A DNA stretch of 64,000 nt from an uncultured Eubacterium sp. (GCA_902495595.1 CABUXV010000003.1:1-64000), one strand, 5' to 3'; counted from the first letter of the stretch, positions 8,406 to 16,944 are shown. Program-made: numbers and translations. The notes: generated by a model not told the origin, from the sequence alone.

Positions 8406-9515
8406 TTAATAACCGACAGCTTTTACCCCGTATTCTGCCTGAGCTTTGGTGAATCCTTCGAATTCAAGCTGTTCTATAAGGCCCTGTCTTGAGAAAGACA
8501 TAGTATCTATATAACTCTGCGCTTTTTGCGCCGCCTGTTCGTTCCAGTCGGCACCGCAGTTATCGGCGCCGTAAGTGGCTTCTTCCTTGGTGAATCCTTC
8601 ATATTCAAGCTGGTCTATAAGACCTGTATATGAAAAGGCCGTGAAACTCAGATAACTATGGGCTTTATCCAAAGCGTTTTTTTGTCCTATGGTAGCTGAC
8701 GGAGTACTTTCGGATGTTGCCGGCTGTGTACTTTCGACAGTCTGCTGTTCAGTGGTTGGCGTACTTGTATAAGAGCTTTCGTATTGTATAGCCATTATAT
8801 TAGTGAATATACCGATCGCAAATAAAATGCCTATGACAACTGTTATTATTATTCTTGCTGCTTTAGTGAATTTTTTTCTTGACCACATCAGATATAATCC
8901 AACCGGCCAAAATAAAACCAACAATAATATTACAAACCATGATTTGCTTGACACTCCGTGCTGCTGACTTATTTCATAGCTGTTGTTTTTAAATCCGGAA
9001 CGTGGGTCGCCGTTTGAAGATGCGTATCCGTTCGATTGAGGCGAAGCGTTTTGATTGATGCCTGCTGCGGATGAGTAGTTATATCCTCCGGAAGCTCCTG
9101 CCGGATTTGTATTGACTGTGGATTGGGAAGAGCCGGCGCCGGTATTTGGGGAGGCGTATGTATATACGGTTTTCGCTGAATCTGATGCCGGTGCAGGGGC
9201 AGGGTTTGTCTTCGCAGGTTCTTCATTTACAGATTCTTCTATGTACTGGTCTATAGGGATTTCTTTTTCAAATGGTTTTGTTTCTTCAGCGCTCTGCTGA
9301 TCTGATGTCTGTTTTGAAAATGCGTTTTCTATTTCGCTTTTAAAGCTGTCTTCTTTATCCTTGAAAATATCTTCAGGATTAAAGCTGTTTTCATTTTGAA
9401 GGGGTTCTTCGTTTTGAATATTTTCTTCGACAGGTTCGATTTCCGTCATGGGACTTCCGCATTCTGTACAGAATTTCGAATCGGATTCATGACCGCAATT
9501 TGGACATTTTTTCAT
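8406..9515 (-). CDS. Zinc-ribbon membrane protein with two Ltp repeats
   Basis: A 369-residue protein of unusual modular build. An N-terminal zinc ribbon (C4, C7, C16, C19) is followed by a long low-complexity acidic then Ser/Asn/Gly-rich linker, two close hydrophobic segments near residues 190-235, and two C-terminal Ltp repeats (the 'host cell surface-exposed lipoprotein' fold), each with the pattern LI(D/E)QLE(Y/F)EGFTK. In phage-encoded Ltp proteins this repeat blocks superinfecting phage DNA entry. Here it is chromosomal and probably outside the membrane. The exact role is unknown. Ribosome site GAGAGGAAG precedes the ATG. Confidence 0.75.
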   Translation of the reverse strand: MKKCPNCGHESDSKFCTECGSPMTEIEPVEENIQNEEPLQNENSFNPEDIFKDKEDSFKSEIENAFSKQTSDQQSAEETKPFEKEIPIDQYIEESVNEEPAKTNPAPAPASDSAKTVYTYASPNTGAGSSQSTVNTNPAGASGGYNYSSAAGINQNASPQSNGYASSNGDPRSGFKNNSYEISQQHGVSSKSWFVILLLVLFWPVGLYLMWSRKKFTKAARIIITVVIGILFAIGIFTNIMAIQYESSYTSTPTTEQQTVESTQPATSESTPSATIGQKNALDKAHSYLSFTAFSYTGLIDQLEYEGFTKEEATYGADNCGADWNEQAAQKAQSYIDTMSFSRQGLIEQLEFEGFTKAQAEYGVKAVGY

Positions 9516-9848
9516 TTTTTCTTCCTCTCTTAAAATAACTGAATTTTTTGATATATGATAATTTTACCACGGCAGCATGAAGAAGTATACTAATAAAATA
9601 TAGTTTATTTATGCGAAATTTTATGTTTAATTTTCTATTACCTGCACAAGCACTGTAATTTCAAGTATTTTGAAGCATAGAAAATAATTCGTTTTACCAT
9701 GAATTTACAACGATTAAAAAAGCCTTGATATGGCTATAAATAATACTAAAAAGACACCTTTGACATTTAAACAGTGCTTTTTTTAGCAGTCAATCCCTAA
9801 GGCTGACTGCATTGCAAAATATCAGTATTTTGACTTTTGTACTAATGA
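9516..9848. other. 333-bp intergenic stretch, no gene seen
   Basis: Very AT-rich. It holds a 9-bp inverted pair AAGCACTGT (from about 9649) and ACAGTGCTT (to about 9780), and a hairpin GCAGTCA / TGACTGC (about 9787-9811) that is not followed by a T run on either strand. No convincing reading frame or RNA gene is visible. Confidence 0.5.
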
Positions 9849-10601
9849 TTATATTATTTTAATAAGTATTAAATTCACAAGGTAGAATATAAACAAATGA
9901 CCAGGATAAAAAATATAGAAGAAATATTTTATTTTCATTCCGCGCTCACCATTATATATTGAAATAAACAGTAAAGATGTTGCAGCAGTTAGAAAATAGG
10001 GGTCAATAAGTCCCCTTATTGTAAAATTTAGTCCACAAATATACATAACTAAAATAGAAGCGGTATATTTTAATACTGGCATGTCATGAAAAAGATAAAA
10101 CACGCTTATTAAGGCTATTCCATAATACCAGCCGTCTAAATTGCTAATATATGAAATATACGCCCCAATTGCTATTGTTAGAAAAGAGATTATCACATTT
10201 TTGTTGAATTTTTTTATGATTGTTAAAATAATCAAACCTAGTAACAACGTAAATAAAACATTTTGCTGTTCCAAACTGAATAAAGTTCCTGTACCAGCTA
10301 AATCGTAAATAGGTTCAGAGATAAGTGCAAAAATTACTAAGTTTAAAATATATTTCTTGAGATTATGTGTATGAAAAAATCCCTCTACTAACAAAAAGCA
10401 GAAGATAGGGAATGCAATTCTGCCTAAAATATGACAAATATTGACTGCGGACATTAAAATATCGAATTGCCCATCTGTAAACATGGAATATGGAGCATTT
10501 AGGATAATTCCATCTTTTAACACCACTTGACCTAAATGGTCAATTACCATAAAAATCATTGCCAATATTTTCAATGTACTTCCTGAAATAATTTTTTTCA
10601 T
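9849..10601 (-). CDS. TraX family membrane protein
   Basis: A 250-residue protein with about eight hydrophobic segments. The N-terminal GSTLKILAMIFMVIDHLG motif and the following LGRIAFPIFCFLLVEG are hallmarks of the TraX family, named for the F-plasmid protein that acetylates pilin. Chromosomal members in Gram-positive bacteria are common and their substrates are unknown, with membrane or surface acyl transfer the usual guess. It lies 24 bases after the membrane-anchored XRE regulator and probably shares its transcript. No clear ribosome site precedes the ATG. Base composition is more AT-rich than the flanking core genes. Confidence 0.78.
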   Translation of the reverse strand: MKKIISGSTLKILAMIFMVIDHLGQVVLKDGIILNAPYSMFTDGQFDILMSAVNICHILGRIAFPIFCFLLVEGFFHTHNLKKYILNLVIFALISEPIYDLAGTGTLFSLEQQNVLFTLLLGLIILTIIKKFNKNVIISFLTIAIGAYISYISNLDGWYYGIALISVFYLFHDMPVLKYTASILVMYICGLNFTIRGLIDPYFLTAATSLLFISIYNGERGMKIKYFFYIFYPGHLFIFYLVNLILIKII

Positions 10602-10625
10602 TTTATTATGACTGATGATTTGGCG

Positions 10626-11273
10626 TTAATTTTCTATTTTGATGTTGTAGTTAAGACTTATAATATCTTCTATATAATCATCAGCAACGATTTGAATAAT
10701 ATAGGAACCTTTTTCAAAATACAAAGTTTGTAAATCATTCAACTCTTGACCGTCTAATTGATAATAAACCTTATTGTCTTTATCTGTAATGGTGATATGA
10801 AGTTTACCGTTATCAGCAGCACCTTTTACTTGTATATTAAGTTTTTCATCTTTAGGTACTGAAAAATATCCATTTGCAATATTCAGAACCGGTTCTTTTG
10901 TTTCATTGCTTTTATAAGTTTCATGTTTTTCCATTGTAAAATTAACAGCTACGCTATCTTGATATTTGCTGTATAATCCCCAGATAGTAACAGTTCCTAA
11001 AAAACATAAAACTATCAATAGTATAAGATACTTCTTTTTTGTCTTTTTTTCATTATCAATTTTTTTTACAGTCTGAACATCGTTTTTTAATAATTCATCA
11101 GTAGAGATTTTGAAATAATCACTTATTTTTATAATCATTTCTAAATCCGGGTAATTTCTACCATTCTCCCAATTGGAAACAGTCTGTCTGGAAACATTAA
11201 ATAAATTTGCAAAATCATCTTGACTTAGACCATGTTGTTTTCGCAGGTTATTTATTTGTTCTCCTATATTCAT
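10626..11273 (-). CDS. Membrane-anchored XRE-family regulator
   Basis: A 215-residue protein: an N-terminal XRE helix-turn-helix (LRKQHGLSQDDFANLF then SRQTVSNWENGR, residues 10-38), a lysine-rich linker, one transmembrane segment (about 80-100), and an extracytoplasmic beta-rich domain of about 110 residues. This lets an outside signal change DNA binding without a separate kinase. GGAGG precedes the ATG. It is followed by a TraX-like gene, which may be its target. What it senses is not visible. Confidence 0.78.
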   Translation of the reverse strand: MNIGEQINNLRKQHGLSQDDFANLFNVSRQTVSNWENGRNYPDLEMIIKISDYFKISTDELLKNDVQTVKKIDNEKKTKKKYLILLIVLCFLGTVTIWGLYSKYQDSVAVNFTMEKHETYKSNETKEPVLNIANGYFSVPKDEKLNIQVKGAADNGKLHITITDKDNKVYYQLDGQELNDLQTLYFEKGSYIIQIVADDYIEDIISLNYNIKIEN

Positions 11274-11482
11274 TTCAAATCTGTCCTCCTTTCAAACAGC
11301 ATTATCATATTTTTTCAGTTAGAAATCTATCAAAATTCCTTTACATCTCAGCAAAGTTTCTTTTACAGAACGAAATATTGCTTTGATATATACAGATATA
11401 GAATAATTCGCATAAAATTTTCGATATTCCAAAACTTTAAAAATATATTGCTGCTGTGAAATGCTGCGGAAGATAAAGTAAT

Positions 11483-12037
11483 TTACAGTTCCTTAAGACT
11501 TGTTATGCTGTCTGTGAGTTTGCTTTCATTGGAATCGTAGGCTTCATCTATAGCCATGATGAGGTATGTATAGTAGCATTTTTCACTTTCCATAAACAGC
11601 AGAATACCTTTAACAGTATTTCCGCCGCTTTTCAAAGTGTAGCTTTTTTTTATGCTGCTTATAATAAAGTCAGGTGTCTGCAAGTCGGAGTCTTTTAAAT
11701 CCATATCCTGATATATTTCACCAAGGTTATTGGTTATTGAATAATTTTCATAAGCATCTAAATCATCTGCTATATATTGAGCCTGGGATTTTGACAGGCA
11801 TTCAATCTGTATGTTGACAGTGTCGTCATCATTTGATATGTCGAGAAAATCATCAGATGTGTCTTCATTTATTATCCAGCTTTTATCATTTGCTGCAGGC
11901 AGCTCAATGGAGAATGATTTGTCGGCATTCGTAAATTCAGTTTTATCACCTTTTATGGATGTACTGCCGCAGGATGCAAGCAGAAAGCATGAAAATAAAA
12001 TCATAGCTGCACAGAATATGAGAAAGCTTTTTTTCAT
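11483..12037 (-). CDS. Putative lipoprotein, unknown function
   Basis: A 184-residue protein with a type II signal peptide ending in the lipobox LLASC (cysteine at 23), so it should be anchored by lipid on the outer face of the membrane. The mature part starts with a short disordered Lys/Thr segment and continues as an acidic beta-rich domain. I do not recognise a family; the pattern SFSIELPAANDKSW followed later by CYYTYLIMAIDE resembles small PsbP/MOG1-type folds, which is only a guess. AAGGAG lies before the ATG. It is alone on its transcript. Confidence 0.6.
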   Translation of the reverse strand: MKKSFLIFCAAMILFSCFLLASCGSTSIKGDKTEFTNADKSFSIELPAANDKSWIINEDTSDDFLDISNDDDTVNIQIECLSKSQAQYIADDLDAYENYSITNNLGEIYQDMDLKDSDLQTPDFIISSIKKSYTLKSGGNTVKGILLFMESEKCYYTYLIMAIDEAYDSNESKLTDSITSLKEL

Positions 12038-12136
12038 AGTTTAATCTCCTTGTTAAAAATAAGTTAAGACTGTTTTAATGAATAAAATAAGTATATCATA
12101 CTACGTGAAAATGTATATGAAAACTTGTTCGAAAAG

Positions 12137-12165
12137 TTGACATAAGACCTTTAAAAGGCTATAAT
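12137..12165 (+). promoter_or_regulatory. Consensus promoter of coaB-coaC-thrC
   Basis: TTGACA (12137-12142) and TATAAT (12160-12165) are exactly 17 bases apart. The spacer contains the near-palindrome CCTTTAAAAGG, which could be an operator. The first gene starts about 50 bases downstream. Confidence 0.8.
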
Positions 12166-12215
12166 TCAACCCATGAAATAATCGCATGAAAACTTAAAAA
12201 GAGGATGAATTATAT

Positions 12216-12929
12216 ATGAAAATAATAATAACGGCAGGCGGTACAAGCGAAAGAATAGATGATGTGAGAACTATAACGAATTCGTCTACAGGAAGACTTG
12301 GGTATGCCATAGGAAGAGCCTTTGCCGAAAAACACGGGGATAAAATAGAAAAAATATATTATCTTCATGGACTGCGTGCAGCTTCTGTGCAGCATGAAAA
12401 AGTTGAACCTGTTCCGGTAGAAGGTGTTATGGATTTACAAAAAAATCTGGAAAAGCTGCTTACGGAAGAAAAGATAGATGCGGTAATCCACGCAATGGCG
12501 GTAAGCGATTACATAGTCAATGAAGTTACTACTCTTGAAAGAATAAGAGGTACAGAAGACAGGGAAAATAAAGCTGATCTTTCTGCAAATAAAATAAGTT
12601 CCGATATAGACGACCTTGTAATACACATGAAAAAATCTCCTAAAGTTATAGGGCAGATTAAAAAACTGAGCCCGGACACTGTATTGGTGGGATTTAAGCT
12701 TTTGAGCAATGTTGCCCATGAAGAACTGATAGATGTAGGAAGCAGGCTTATGGAGAAAAACAGCTGCGATTTTGTTCTGGCAAATGACCTCAAAGAAATA
12801 GGAAAAGATTTTCATAAAGGATATCTGATTCATAAAGATAAATCCTATGATATAATGAACAACAATGAAGAAATTGCAGATATGATAGCTGGCAGGGTAA
12901 TGGAGCTTTGCGCAGAAAGGAGCATATGA
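12216..12929 (+). CDS. coaB: Phosphopantothenate-cysteine ligase
   Basis: Joins cysteine to 4'-phosphopantothenate, the second step from pantothenate to coenzyme A. This is a stand-alone CoaB of 237 residues with the characteristic start IITAGGTSERIDDVR, the TNSSTGRLGYAI segment and ALVHAMAVSDY-like HAMAVSDYIV. In most bacteria CoaB is fused behind CoaC; here the two are separate genes in the reverse order, the arrangement known from streptococci and some Firmicutes. The ligase stop directly abuts the coaC GTG. Confidence 0.9.
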   Translation: MKIIITAGGTSERIDDVRTITNSSTGRLGYAIGRAFAEKHGDKIEKIYYLHGLRAASVQHEKVEPVPVEGVMDLQKNLEKLLTEEKIDAVIHAMAVSDYIVNEVTTLERIRGTEDRENKADLSANKISSDIDDLVIHMKKSPKVIGQIKKLSPDTVLVGFKLLSNVAHEELIDVGSRLMEKNSCDFVLANDLKEIGKDFHKGYLIHKDKSYDIMNNNEEIADMIAGRVMELCAERSI

Positions 12930-13466
12930 GTGAATATAGTTTTAGGAGTAACAGGCAGTATTTCAGCATATAAAGCGGCAGATATAACAAGCCGTCTTGT
13001 TAAAAAGGGGCATGATGTTCATATCATACTCACGGAGGGAGGCAGTAAATTCATAACGCCTCTTGCGCTTCAAACTTTGAGCAAAAACAGAGTGCATACG
13101 GAATTTTTTGAAGAGGGCATACCGGAAGAGGTAAAGCATATAGACCTGGCGCAGAATGCGGATGTTATAGTTATCGCCCCTGCAAGTGCCAATATAATGG
13201 GCAAAATTGCCCATGGGATAGCGGACGATTTGCTGAGCGCAACAGTTATGGCGGGAGCAAATCTGGCTCCTGTATATCTGGCTCCTGCAATGAATACAAA
13301 TATGTATGAGAATCCTATTGTACAGGAGAACATAGAAAAGCTGAGGAGTCTTGGATACAGATTTATTGAGCCTAAGGAATCCATGCTGGCATGCGGAGTA
13401 ACCGGCAAGGGAGCTCTTGCGGATGTAGATGAAATAGTTGAAATAATCGAAGGGAGTCTGGAATAG
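12930..13466 (+). CDS. coaC: Phosphopantothenoylcysteine decarboxylase
   Basis: FMN-dependent flavoprotein that decarboxylates phosphopantothenoylcysteine to phosphopantetheine in CoA synthesis. Visible signatures: GVTGSISAYKA at the N-terminus, IAPASANIMGKIAHGIADDLLS with the flavin/substrate contacts, the PAMNTNMYENP motif with the conserved Asn-Met, and the cysteine of ACGVTGKG at about residue 153. The 178-residue length is that of a single-domain CoaC. It starts at GTG 12930 with AAAGGAG upstream, immediately after the coaB stop. Confidence 0.92.
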   Translation: MNIVLGVTGSISAYKAADITSRLVKKGHDVHIILTEGGSKFITPLALQTLSKNRVHTEFFEEGIPEEVKHIDLAQNADVIVIAPASANIMGKIAHGIADDLLSATVMAGANLAPVYLAPAMNTNMYENPIVQENIEKLRSLGYRFIEPKESMLACGVTGKGALADVDEIVEIIEGSLE

Positions 13467-14942
13467 ATGGTTAGATACAACAGCACGAGAGGAAGCAATA
13501 ATGTAAAAACTGCTGCGCAGGCGGTAATACAGGGAATAGCGGAAGACAAGGGCCTTTATGTTCCCGATGATATTCCGGCGCTGCCTAAAAAAATAGATGA
13601 ATTTACAGGAAAAACATATAAAGATATAGCTTATGAAATAATTAAAGCGTTTTTCTCCGATTATACGGATGATGAAATGAGAAACTGCGTGGAAGGCGCC
13701 TATGATTCGAAGTTTGAAGAAAAGGAAATCGTTCCTGTAAAAGAAGCGGGCGGTGCATATTTTCTGGAACTTTATCATGGAAAAACAGCGGCTTTTAAAG
13801 ATATGGCGCTGTCAATACTTCCGTATCTTCTTACAACAGCCATGAAAAAGGAAAAAGAAGATAAAAAAATCTGTATACTGACAGCGACTTCAGGCGATAC
13901 GGGAAAGGCCGCGCTTGAAGGTTTTGCAGATGTTGAAGGAACGGAAATAATAGTTTTCTTCCCTAATCAGGGTGTGAGTCAGGTTCAGGAAAGGCAGATG
14001 ATAACACAGGAAGGTGATAATACTCATGTATTTGCCATAGAAGGAAACTTCGATGATGCTCAGACCGGAGTCAAGAAGATTTTCAACGATAGAGCTTTTG
14101 CCGAAAAACTGGCGGATAAAGGATGTAAACTTTCTTCTGCAAATTCCATAAATATAGGCAGATTGGTTCCTCAGGTTGCATATTATGTTTACGGATATGC
14201 TAAGCTGGTTGAAAGAAAGGTTATAAATCCGGGAGATAAGATAAATATAGTTGTTCCTACAGGAAATTTCGGAAACATACTTGCTGCTTACTATGCATAT
14301 AGGATGGGAATTCCTGTAAATAAGTTCATATGCGCATCAAATGAAAACAAAGTGCTGACGGACTTTTTCAATACAGGTATCTACGATATAAACAGGGAAT
14401 TTTATCTTACCAATTCCCCATCTATGGACATTCTAATATCCAGCAATCTGGAAAGACTTCTGTATCATTTATCTGGAAACGACGGAGATGAGATAAAGAA
14501 GCTTATGGAATCACTAGAGAATAATAAGAAATATGAGGTCAATTCCACGATAAAAGATGGCCTTAGTGTATTTTACGGCGGATTCGCAGATGTAAAAGAG
14601 ACTAATGAAACTATAGGCAGAATGTACGAAGAAAACGGGTATTTGATTGATACTCATACGGCAGTTGCATATAAGGTATATGAAGATTATATTGATAAAA
14701 CAGGAGATAAGACGCCAACCCTTATAGCATCAACGGCAAGCGCTTATAAATTTGCAGACAGTGTGGCTCTTGCCATAGGAATGGATGAGGAAGCCAATGG
14801 ATTTGAATATGTGAAAGCGTTAAATGAAAAGACCAAAGTAAGAATACCTGCAGGCCTAAAAGACTTGGAAAACAAGCCTGTAAGACACAGGGGAGTTATT
14901 TCTGTCGGGGATATGGCAAAAGCTGTGGATGAAAGTGTTTAG
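13467..14942 (+). CDS. thrC: Threonine synthase
   Basis: PLP enzyme converting O-phosphohomoserine to threonine. The 491-residue length and the N-terminal YNSTRG/GLYVPDDIP region identify the ThrC2-like long form. The PLP lysine is K111 in GKTAAFKD, and the phosphate-binding loop is SGDTGKAALEG. The ATG follows the coaC stop without a gap, and GGGAG near the end of coaC serves as ribosome site. Its place in an operon with CoA genes is unusual. No homoserine kinase (thrB) is adjacent, but the apgM-family gene at 44.4 kb is worth noting. Confidence 0.94.
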   Translation: MVRYNSTRGSNNVKTAAQAVIQGIAEDKGLYVPDDIPALPKKIDEFTGKTYKDIAYEIIKAFFSDYTDDEMRNCVEGAYDSKFEEKEIVPVKEAGGAYFLELYHGKTAAFKDMALSILPYLLTTAMKKEKEDKKICILTATSGDTGKAALEGFADVEGTEIIVFFPNQGVSQVQERQMITQEGDNTHVFAIEGNFDDAQTGVKKIFNDRAFAEKLADKGCKLSSANSINIGRLVPQVAYYVYGYAKLVERKVINPGDKINIVVPTGNFGNILAAYYAYRMGIPVNKFICASNENKVLTDFFNTGIYDINREFYLTNSPSMDILISSNLERLLYHLSGNDGDEIKKLMESLENNKKYEVNSTIKDGLSVFYGGFADVKETNETIGRMYEENGYLIDTHTAVAYKVYEDYIDKTGDKTPTLIASTASAYKFADSVALAIGMDEEANGFEYVKALNEKTKVRIPAGLKDLENKPVRHRGVISVGDMAKAVDESV

Positions 14943-15024
14943 ATTTGAAAAAAATATTGATGATGTTTTGGAGCGGCAGGAATTTTCCTGCCGTTAAATC
15001 TATGTAAAACTTTTTGGGGATTTG

Positions 15025-15052
15025 TTGAGTTTTAGATTGTTTTGTATATAAT
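15025..15052 (+). promoter_or_regulatory. Putative promoter of mgsA
   Basis: TTGAGT (15025-15030) and TATAAT (15047-15052) with a 16-base spacer, 55 bases before the mgsA ATG. Confidence 0.55.
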
Positions 15053-15106
15053 GGGGTTAAACGTAAAGTTTTTACATAGATAAATTTAAGGAAAGGAGAT
15101 GAGATT

Positions 15107-15598
15107 ATGGTTCAGGCATTGATGGAAAAGCAGAAAACAATAGCCCTTATCGCCCATGACCATCAGAAAGATGATTTGGTAAATTGGTGTGTAAGGAATC
15201 AGGAAGAGCTCAAACAGCATTTTCATTGCGGCAGAGGTACTACATCAAGATTAATAGCTGAAGCCACGGGTCTTCCGGTAAAAGCATATAAGAGCGGACC
15301 ATTAGGGGGAGACCAGCAGATAGGCGCAAGGATAGCAGAGGGTGAAATCGATATGATGATATTTTTCTGGGACCCTTTGGAATCACAGCCCCATGACCCT
15401 GATATCAGAGCGCTTCTAAGAATTGCAGTAGTATATGATATTCCTGTTGCAACAAACAGAGCGACAGCAGACTTCATGATTACATCCAAGTATATGAATC
15501 ACAGTTACAGTCATGAGCTTCAGGATTTTAAATCTGTGGTATCAAAAGAAACCGAAAAGATTTTAAACGAAGAAAAAATAATAAAATCAGAAAGATAA
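15107..15598 (+). CDS. mgsA: Methylglyoxal synthase
   Basis: Converts dihydroxyacetone phosphate to methylglyoxal and phosphate, a bypass that relieves sugar-phosphate build-up when phosphate is scarce. The protein shows the expected segments: IALIAHDHQKDDLVNW near the start, the phosphate-binding GRGTTSRLI, the catalytic aspartate region KSGPLGGDQQIGA and FFWDPLESQPHDPD, and VATNRATADFMI. The 163-residue length is slightly longer than E. coli MgsA because of a short N-terminal tail. The GGAAAGGAG site is clear. A VOC-fold protein that might act on such toxic aldehydes lies 200 bases downstream. Confidence 0.95.
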   Translation: MVQALMEKQKTIALIAHDHQKDDLVNWCVRNQEELKQHFHCGRGTTSRLIAEATGLPVKAYKSGPLGGDQQIGARIAEGEIDMMIFFWDPLESQPHDPDIRALLRIAVVYDIPVATNRATADFMITSKYMNHSYSHELQDFKSVVSKETEKILNEEKIIKSER

Positions 15599-15645
15599 AA
15601 ACGCTTTTCAGGTATGTGGAAACAGCCTTAGGGGCGTTTTTTATT
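15597..15645 (+). terminator. Terminator of mgsA
   Basis: AAAACGC and GCGTTTT arms enclose a smaller AGG/CCT inner pairing, followed by TTTTATT, directly after the mgsA stop. Confidence 0.65.
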
Positions 15646-15745
15646 ATGCAGGAAATAATTTTCTAGGAATGTTTTGTGCCGGTTATGATAAAAACCATTA
15701 GAAATGAGGCTTTATATAATATATAATTGGTGGAGGAATATAAAG

Positions 15746-15777
15746 CTGAAAATATATTAAACTGAAAATATATTAAA
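15746..15777. repeat. Tandem 16-bp duplication
   Basis: Two exact, head-to-tail copies of CTGAAAATATATTAAA (15746-15761, 15762-15777), followed by a partial third copy (CTGAA), in the leader of the VOC gene. Probably a slippage duplication. Confidence 0.8.
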
Positions 15778-15801
15778 CTGAATTTACGGAGGATTATTAT
15801 T

Positions 15802-16164
15802 GTGAAATTAGGATATATTACCATAATGGTAAGGGATATAGAGAAAACTGTTGATTTTTATAAAAAGACGGCAGAACTGGAAGTTGTGAGAAGATTTAAT
15901 CCGGGTATGGGTGAAATAGTATTTATGTCAGATGAAGAAGGCGGCACAATGCTTGAGTTTATAGAGTTTGACGAAGCTGAAAAAGTAGATGCAAAAGGAA
16001 TGGTGATGAGCTATTCGTGCAGCACTGATTTGCAGGAGAAGCATAGTCAGCTTAAAAGCATGGGGATGAATCCATCTGAAATTATGGATATGCCTCCGAA
16101 ACCAAAACATTTTACAATAGTTGATCCCGATGGATTATGCGTTGAAATAACAGAACACCATTAA
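15802..16164 (+). CDS. VOC-fold (glyoxalase/dioxygenase-like) protein
   Basis: A 120-residue vicinal-oxygen-chelate protein made of two beta-alpha-beta-beta-beta units. The first unit (VRDIEKTVDFYKKTAELEVV then MLEFIEF) and the second (HFTIVDPDGLCVEITE) carry the usual metal-ligand positions E, H and E, but the first strand has LGYITIMV with tyrosine where glyoxalase I has histidine, so metal binding may differ. It starts at GTG 15802 with GGAGG upstream. Nearness to methylglyoxal synthase suggests aldehyde detoxification, but the substrate is not proven. Confidence 0.72.
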   Translation: MKLGYITIMVRDIEKTVDFYKKTAELEVVRRFNPGMGEIVFMSDEEGGTMLEFIEFDEAEKVDAKGMVMSYSCSTDLQEKHSQLKSMGMNPSEIMDMPPKPKHFTIVDPDGLCVEITEHH

Positions 16165-16195
16165 GGAATATTGATATTTTATGTATGATGAACGG

Positions 16196-16231
16196 CCCCT
16201 TTAATTTAGATTAAAAATCAGGTTAAAGGGG
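16196..16231 (+). terminator. Terminator after VOC gene
   Basis: A perfect 9-bp stem CCCCTTTAA / TTAAAGGGG with an 18-base loop, followed by TATTATATTTATT. Confidence 0.6.
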
Positions 16232-16268
16232 TATTATATTTATTGAAGGAATATTATAGATAAAAAAA

Positions 16269-16310
16269 TTAGCACTCACCTATTGACAGTGCTAACAAAA
16301 GTGCTATAAT
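16269..16310 (+). promoter_or_regulatory. CIRCE operator overlapping a consensus promoter
   Basis: TTAGCACTC (16269-16277), 9 bases, then CAGTGCTAA (16287-16295) is the CIRCE element bound by HrcA with one mismatch (C for G at the start of the second arm). It overlaps the -35 TTGACA (16283-16288), and TATAAT follows 16 bases later (16305-16310). HrcA should repress hsp20 until heat shock. Confidence 0.88.
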
Positions 16311-16415
16311 AAAGTTGTTCAAAGATAAAGAACAATCGGATAAAAAGGGAATGCATTGCGGAGAAATTTTCGCAATACTGATTGTAATCAAATGTATAAA
16401 AGGGAGAGATGAATT

Positions 16416-16880
16416 ATGAAAAAGAATAATCTAATGAGAAATGATTTTTGGAACGGTAATTTGTTTGACGGATTCATGAACGACATGTTTGATGATGACT
16501 TCTTCGGAGGAAAAAATCCTCTTTACGGAAAGCATGCTAAAAATATGATGAAGACAGATATCAGAGAGACAGATGATGGCTATGAACTTGATATCGACCT
16601 TCCGGGATTCAGAAAGGATGAAATTCAGGCAGAGTTAAAGGACGGGTTTTTAACAGTATCGGCAGCTAAAGGGCTTGATAAAGAAGAAAAAAACAATAAG
16701 GGAGAATACATTAGAAGAGAACGTTATACAGGTTCTATGAGCAGAAGTTTTTATGTAGGTGAACATTTGAACGAAGAAGATATAAAAGCGAAGTATGAAG
16801 ATGGCATATTGAAACTTTCCGTTCCGAAAAAAGAAGTAAAAGAACTGGAACAAAATAAATATATTCAAATTGAAGGATAG
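16416..16880 (+). CDS. hsp20: Small heat-shock protein Hsp20
   Basis: ATP-independent chaperone that holds unfolding proteins in the cytoplasm. A 154-residue protein with a short Asn/Phe/Asp-rich N-terminal arm (DDDFFGGKNP region) and an alpha-crystallin domain from about residue 45 to 145: KTDIRETDDGYELDIDLPGF at its start, FLTVSA, then the A-x-x-x-n-G-I-L motif KYEDGILKLSVPK. Similar in length to clostridial Hsp18. It is monocistronic, with a GGGAGAG ribosome site, its own CIRCE-controlled promoter and a strong terminator. Confidence 0.94.
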   Translation: MKKNNLMRNDFWNGNLFDGFMNDMFDDDFFGGKNPLYGKHAKNMMKTDIRETDDGYELDIDLPGFRKDEIQAELKDGFLTVSAAKGLDKEEKNNKGEYIRRERYTGSMSRSFYVGEHLNEEDIKAKYEDGILKLSVPKKEVKELEQNKYIQIEG

Positions 16881-16910
16881 TATTCAAAATACGGTTAATA
16901 CACCTCCACA

Positions 16911-16944
16911 AAGAAGAGAGCGGCTTAAATGTCGCTCTCTTCTT
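16911..16944. terminator. Terminator of hsp20
   Basis: A perfect 12-bp stem AAGAAGAGAGCG / CGCTCTCTTCTT with a 10-base loop. The arms give A and T runs in both directions, so it can also serve the converging XRE gene. Confidence 0.8.

Noticed and set aside
9787..9811. Terminator for the TraX gene
   Set aside because: The GCAGTCA/TGACTGC hairpin has no T run after it on either strand, so it is left as an unexplained hairpin.
12963..13778. A 271-residue reading frame antisense to coaC and thrC
   Set aside because: It is the shadow of two clear genes, is rich in Tyr/Phe/Arg in the way antisense frames are, and has no ribosome site.
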